A program made the position numbers and the translations under genes. From positions 1 to 7,396 of the forward strand of contig DURF01000135.1 in the NCBI GenBank assembly GCA_012837395.1: DNA of 7,396 nucleotides, written 5' to 3'. Below, piece after piece: positions 6,370 through 7,396 of the stretch. Source of the stretch: Acholeplasma sp. Lineage in GTDB: Bacteria; Bacillota_I; Bacilli_A; Acholeplasmatales; Acholeplasmataceae. The notes under the pieces are model-generated. The model was given only the letters and a program-made list of their open reading frames with translations. It did not search any database and was not told the origin of the DNA. How positions within the stretch are numbered: the stretch's first letter is position 1; each line of letters begins with the position of its first letter.

Positions 6370-6590
6370 TATATATCTTCTCTAGCTAAATTGTATTCGT
6401 AATCTAATACTTCGCTACCATGAGTTTCTAAGACTTTATATAATTTTCTAATTTCTAGTTTTAATTTTAATGTATTAAAGAATCCAGTTACTGTTTTTAA
6501 TTCTTTTTCTTTTTTATTTAACTTAGAAATTAATTCATCCATTCTTCTTACATTATACTCATGTTTGTTTTGTGATATGTAATTCATCAT
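6366..6590 (-). CDS. Small charged protein of unknown function
   Basis: I do not recognise this 74-residue protein. It is rich in Lys, Glu, Leu and Asn, with no signal peptide and no membrane segment. The middle (about residues 15-57, from RRMDELISKLNKKEKELK to KLEIRKLYKVLE) looks like one or two amphipathic helices with coiled-coil potential. The tail is acidic (LDYEYNLAREDIY). It has all the signs of a real gene: a strong AAGGAGG site 8 bases before ATG 6590, a good extended -10 promoter (6624-6651), and a terminator overlapping its stop. A second ATG follows immediately (MM), but spacing favours the first. It is a single-gene transcript divergent from the cyclophilin gene. A cytosolic helical adaptor or DNA/RNA-associated protein is only a guess. 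Confidence 0.8.
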   Translation of the reverse strand: MMNYISQNKHEYNVRRMDELISKLNKKEKELKTVTGFFNTLKLKLEIRKLYKVLETHGSEVLDYEYNLAREDIY

Positions 6591-6623
6591 ATTTTTTTCC
6601 TCCTTCTTTCTTTATTCAGCTAA

Positions 6624-6651
6624 ATTATATCATTTCAAATTGCATTAACAA
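6624..6651 (-). promoter_or_regulatory. Promoter of the 74-residue gene
   Basis: On the minus strand TTGTTA (6651-6646; 4 of 6) and TATAAT (6629-6624) are 16 bases apart. A TGA extension (TGATATAAT) makes it a strong extended -10. Initiation near 6617 leaves a 27-base leader ending in the AAGGAGG site. Confidence 0.7.
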
Positions 6652-6663
6652 CACATTTACCAA

Positions 6664-6720
6664 TAATAACGCTATCATTTTTAGTGAAAACGTTTAGCAA
6701 AAAAATGGAAGCGTTTAACA
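6664..6720. promoter_or_regulatory. Three CG-centred operator-like sites at 21-bp spacing (LacI/CcpA-type half-sites)
   Basis: TGAAAACGTTTAGCA (6685-6699) and TGGAAGCGTTTAACA (6706-6720) share TGRAARCGTTTARCA. A weaker reversed copy, TGATAGCGTTATTA on the minus strand, is centred at 6670/6671. Their central CG steps fall at 6670/6671, 6691/6692 and 6712/6713, exactly 21 bp (two helical turns) apart. The ARCGTTT core resembles LacI-family operators and catabolite (cre) sites, but the best two are 15-mers, one base longer than the classic 14-bp cre. They lie between divergent promoters, so either or both genes could be controlled. The regulator is not in the window. Confidence 0.55.
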
Positions 6721-6746
6721 ATGTGAAAAATTTTATAATTCACATT
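6720..6746. repeat. 8-bp inverted repeat abutting the cyclophilin promoter
   Basis: AATGTGAA (6720-6727) and TTCACATT (6739-6746) are perfect inverted arms around an 11-base AT-only spacer. The centre at 6733 is about 21 bp beyond the last CG-centred site, so it continues that phase. It may be another protein-binding site. As a hairpin it would be weak, and no upstream plus-strand transcript needs terminating. Confidence 0.5.
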
Positions 6747-6768
6747 TTTTATTATATTTTCTTTAATT

Positions 6769-6777
6769 TGGTATAAT
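6769..6777 (+). promoter_or_regulatory. Extended -10 promoter of the cyclophilin gene
   Basis: TGGTATAAT has a perfect -10 hexamer with a TG extension. The -35 position 17 bases upstream reads TTATTA, only 3 of 6 to consensus. Initiation near 6784 leaves a leader of about 20 bases containing AAAGGA (6791-6796). Confidence 0.7.
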
Positions 6778-6803
6778 ATTTAAAGTATTGAAAGGATGAT
6801 TAA

Positions 6804-7268
6804 ATGAATATATTAATTGATGTTTTAGAATTTGGAGAAATCGAAGTTGAACTTTTAGAGGAGTTTGCTCCAAAAACAGTTGCTAACTTTATTAAGTTGG
6901 TTGAAGAAAACTATTTTCAAAATTCTGGGTTTCACAGAATTATTAAAGGTTTTATGATTCAAGGGGGTATTGGTAAAACCCCAAGCAAACCAATCACTGG
7001 TGAATTTGCATCCAATGGTTTTAAAAATGATTTAAAACATACTAGAGGTGTAATTTCTATGGCAAGAACTAATGATCCTAATTCAGCTAGTTCACAATTT
7101 TTTATAATGCATGAAGACTCACCACATTTAGATGGCGCTTATGCAGCTTTTGGTAAAGTGACTAAAGGTTTAGATGTTGTTGATAGAATTGCAAATGTAA
7201 AAACTAATATGATGGATGGACCACTTGAAAAAGTAGTTATTAATAATATTTCATTATTACATAAATAA
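6804..7268 (+). CDS. Peptidyl-prolyl cis-trans isomerase, cyclophilin type
   Basis: This complete 154-residue single-domain cyclophilin catalyses cis-trans isomerisation of Xaa-Pro bonds and helps protein folding in the cytoplasm; no signal peptide is present. Conserved elements are GEIEVELLEEFAPKTVANF (11-29), FHRIIKGFMIQGG (43-55, catalytic Arg45), RGVISMAR (81-88), SASSQFFI (94-101) and LDGAYAAFGKV (109-119). At the position equivalent to human CypA Trp121 it has His108, as in many bacterial cyclophilins, which usually lowers cyclosporin affinity. The start is set by AAAGGA 7 bases before the ATG. It is probably monocistronic: its stop sits in a strong terminator shared with the convergent Hsp20 gene. 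The neighbouring chaperone suggests a folding or stress role, but no heat-shock element is visible. Confidence 0.95.
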   Translation: MNILIDVLEFGEIEVELLEEFAPKTVANFIKLVEENYFQNSGFHRIIKGFMIQGGIGKTPSKPITGEFASNGFKNDLKHTRGVISMARTNDPNSASSQFFIMHEDSPHLDGAYAAFGKVTKGLDVVDRIANVKTNMMDGPLEKVVINNISLLHK

Positions 7269-7298
7269 GGATAGCCAATTGGCTATCCTTATTTTTTC
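7263..7298. terminator. Bidirectional terminator between the cyclophilin and Hsp20 genes
   Basis: A perfect 14-bp stem (AAATAAGGATAGCC at 7263-7276 with 7281-7294) has an AATT loop. TTTTTT follows on the plus strand. The cyclophilin TAA (7266-7268) is inside the stem, and the Hsp20 stop lies just beyond it on the other strand. Confidence 0.93.
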
Positions 7299-7396
7299 TT
7301 ATTTAATTTCTAAATATTTGGTTTCTTCTTTCTTTTCTTTTGGAACTTCAATACTTATAATACCATCTTCATATTTAGCACTTAAATCTTCCATTC
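7299..7396 (-). CDS. Hsp20 / alpha-crystallin small heat-shock protein, C-terminal end; cut by right edge
   Basis: Only the last 31 full codons are visible: MEDLSAKYEDGIISIEVPKE, then KKEETKYLEIK and TAA. The A-x-Y-E-D-G-I-I-x-I-x-V-P-K stretch is the characteristic end of the alpha-crystallin domain (beta 8/9 region). The YLEIK tail carries the I/L-x-I motif that docks into neighbouring subunits to build oligomers. The protein would be an ATP-independent holdase in the cytoplasm. The internal Met seen first is not the start; the frame is open to the edge and most of the domain lies outside. It converges on the cyclophilin gene and shares its terminator. Confidence 0.85.
   Translation of the reverse strand, partial: MEDLSAKYEDGIISIEVPKEKKEETKYLEIK

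Noticed and set aside
6685..6720. Canonical cre sites for CcpA
   Set aside because: The sites have the right ARCG core but are one base longer than the 14-bp consensus and their right halves do not fit; reported as LacI-type candidates only.
6720..6746. CRP-type site (TGTGA/TCACA arms)
   Set aside because: The arms TGTGA and TCACA are 13 bases apart, not the 6 of CRP sites; kept only as an unnamed inverted repeat.
1..7396. Mobile element, defence island, CRISPR array, tRNA or rRNA
   Set aside because: No transposase, integrase, terminal repeats, spaced direct repeats or RNA-gene signatures were seen; the genes are housekeeping or stress types with uniform base composition.

Overview
The window comes from a very AT-rich bacterial chromosome. 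Trp is encoded by TGG, and every stop codon visible in the window is TAA or TAG; no gene ends in TGA. Shine-Dalgarno sites are strong and many -10 boxes carry a TGN extension. Together with the gene content this suggests a low-GC Gram-positive lineage, possibly Mycoplasmatota using the standard code (Acholeplasma or Izemoplasma-like) or a small-genome Bacillota. The exact taxon cannot be fixed from the sequence.

Layout. Positions 1-1083 (minus strand) hold an alpha/beta-hydrolase esterase translationally coupled to the 5' part of a glycerophosphodiester phosphodiesterase that runs off the left edge. Positions 1181-2650 hold a free methionine-(R)-sulfoxide reductase (GAF type, plus strand). 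It converges on an XRE-type helix-turn-helix membrane protein (minus strand), and the two share one bidirectional terminator. Positions 2651-2800 are a divergent control region with an 11-bp inverted repeat, between the HTH gene and a complete arginine deiminase (arcA, plus strand, 2801-3991). A second bidirectional terminator separates arcA from the minus-strand pair pepF-arsC (oligoendopeptidase F and an LMW-phosphatase-type arsenate reductase, 4112-6275). Next come a 74-residue protein of unknown function (6366-6590, minus), a 213-bp divergent control region, a cyclophilin (6804-7268, plus), a third bidirectional terminator, and the C-terminal end of an Hsp20 small heat-shock protein (minus, cut by the right edge).

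The genes look like ordinary housekeeping or stress genes: protein folding (cyclophilin, Hsp20), peptide degradation (PepF), oxidative repair (fRMsr), arginine catabolism (ArcA), arsenate/phosphotyrosine chemistry (ArsC) and ester/phosphodiester hydrolysis. They sit in short alternating units separated by compact symmetric terminators. No mobile element, CRISPR array, RNA gene or clear new multi-gene system was found, and no stretch over 300 bases lacks a gene. The most interesting signals are regulatory. One is a row of CG-centred operator-like sites at exact 21-bp spacing ahead of the cyclophilin gene. The other is the inverted repeat beside the HTH-membrane gene. The small coiled-coil-like protein is the only gene I could not recognise.
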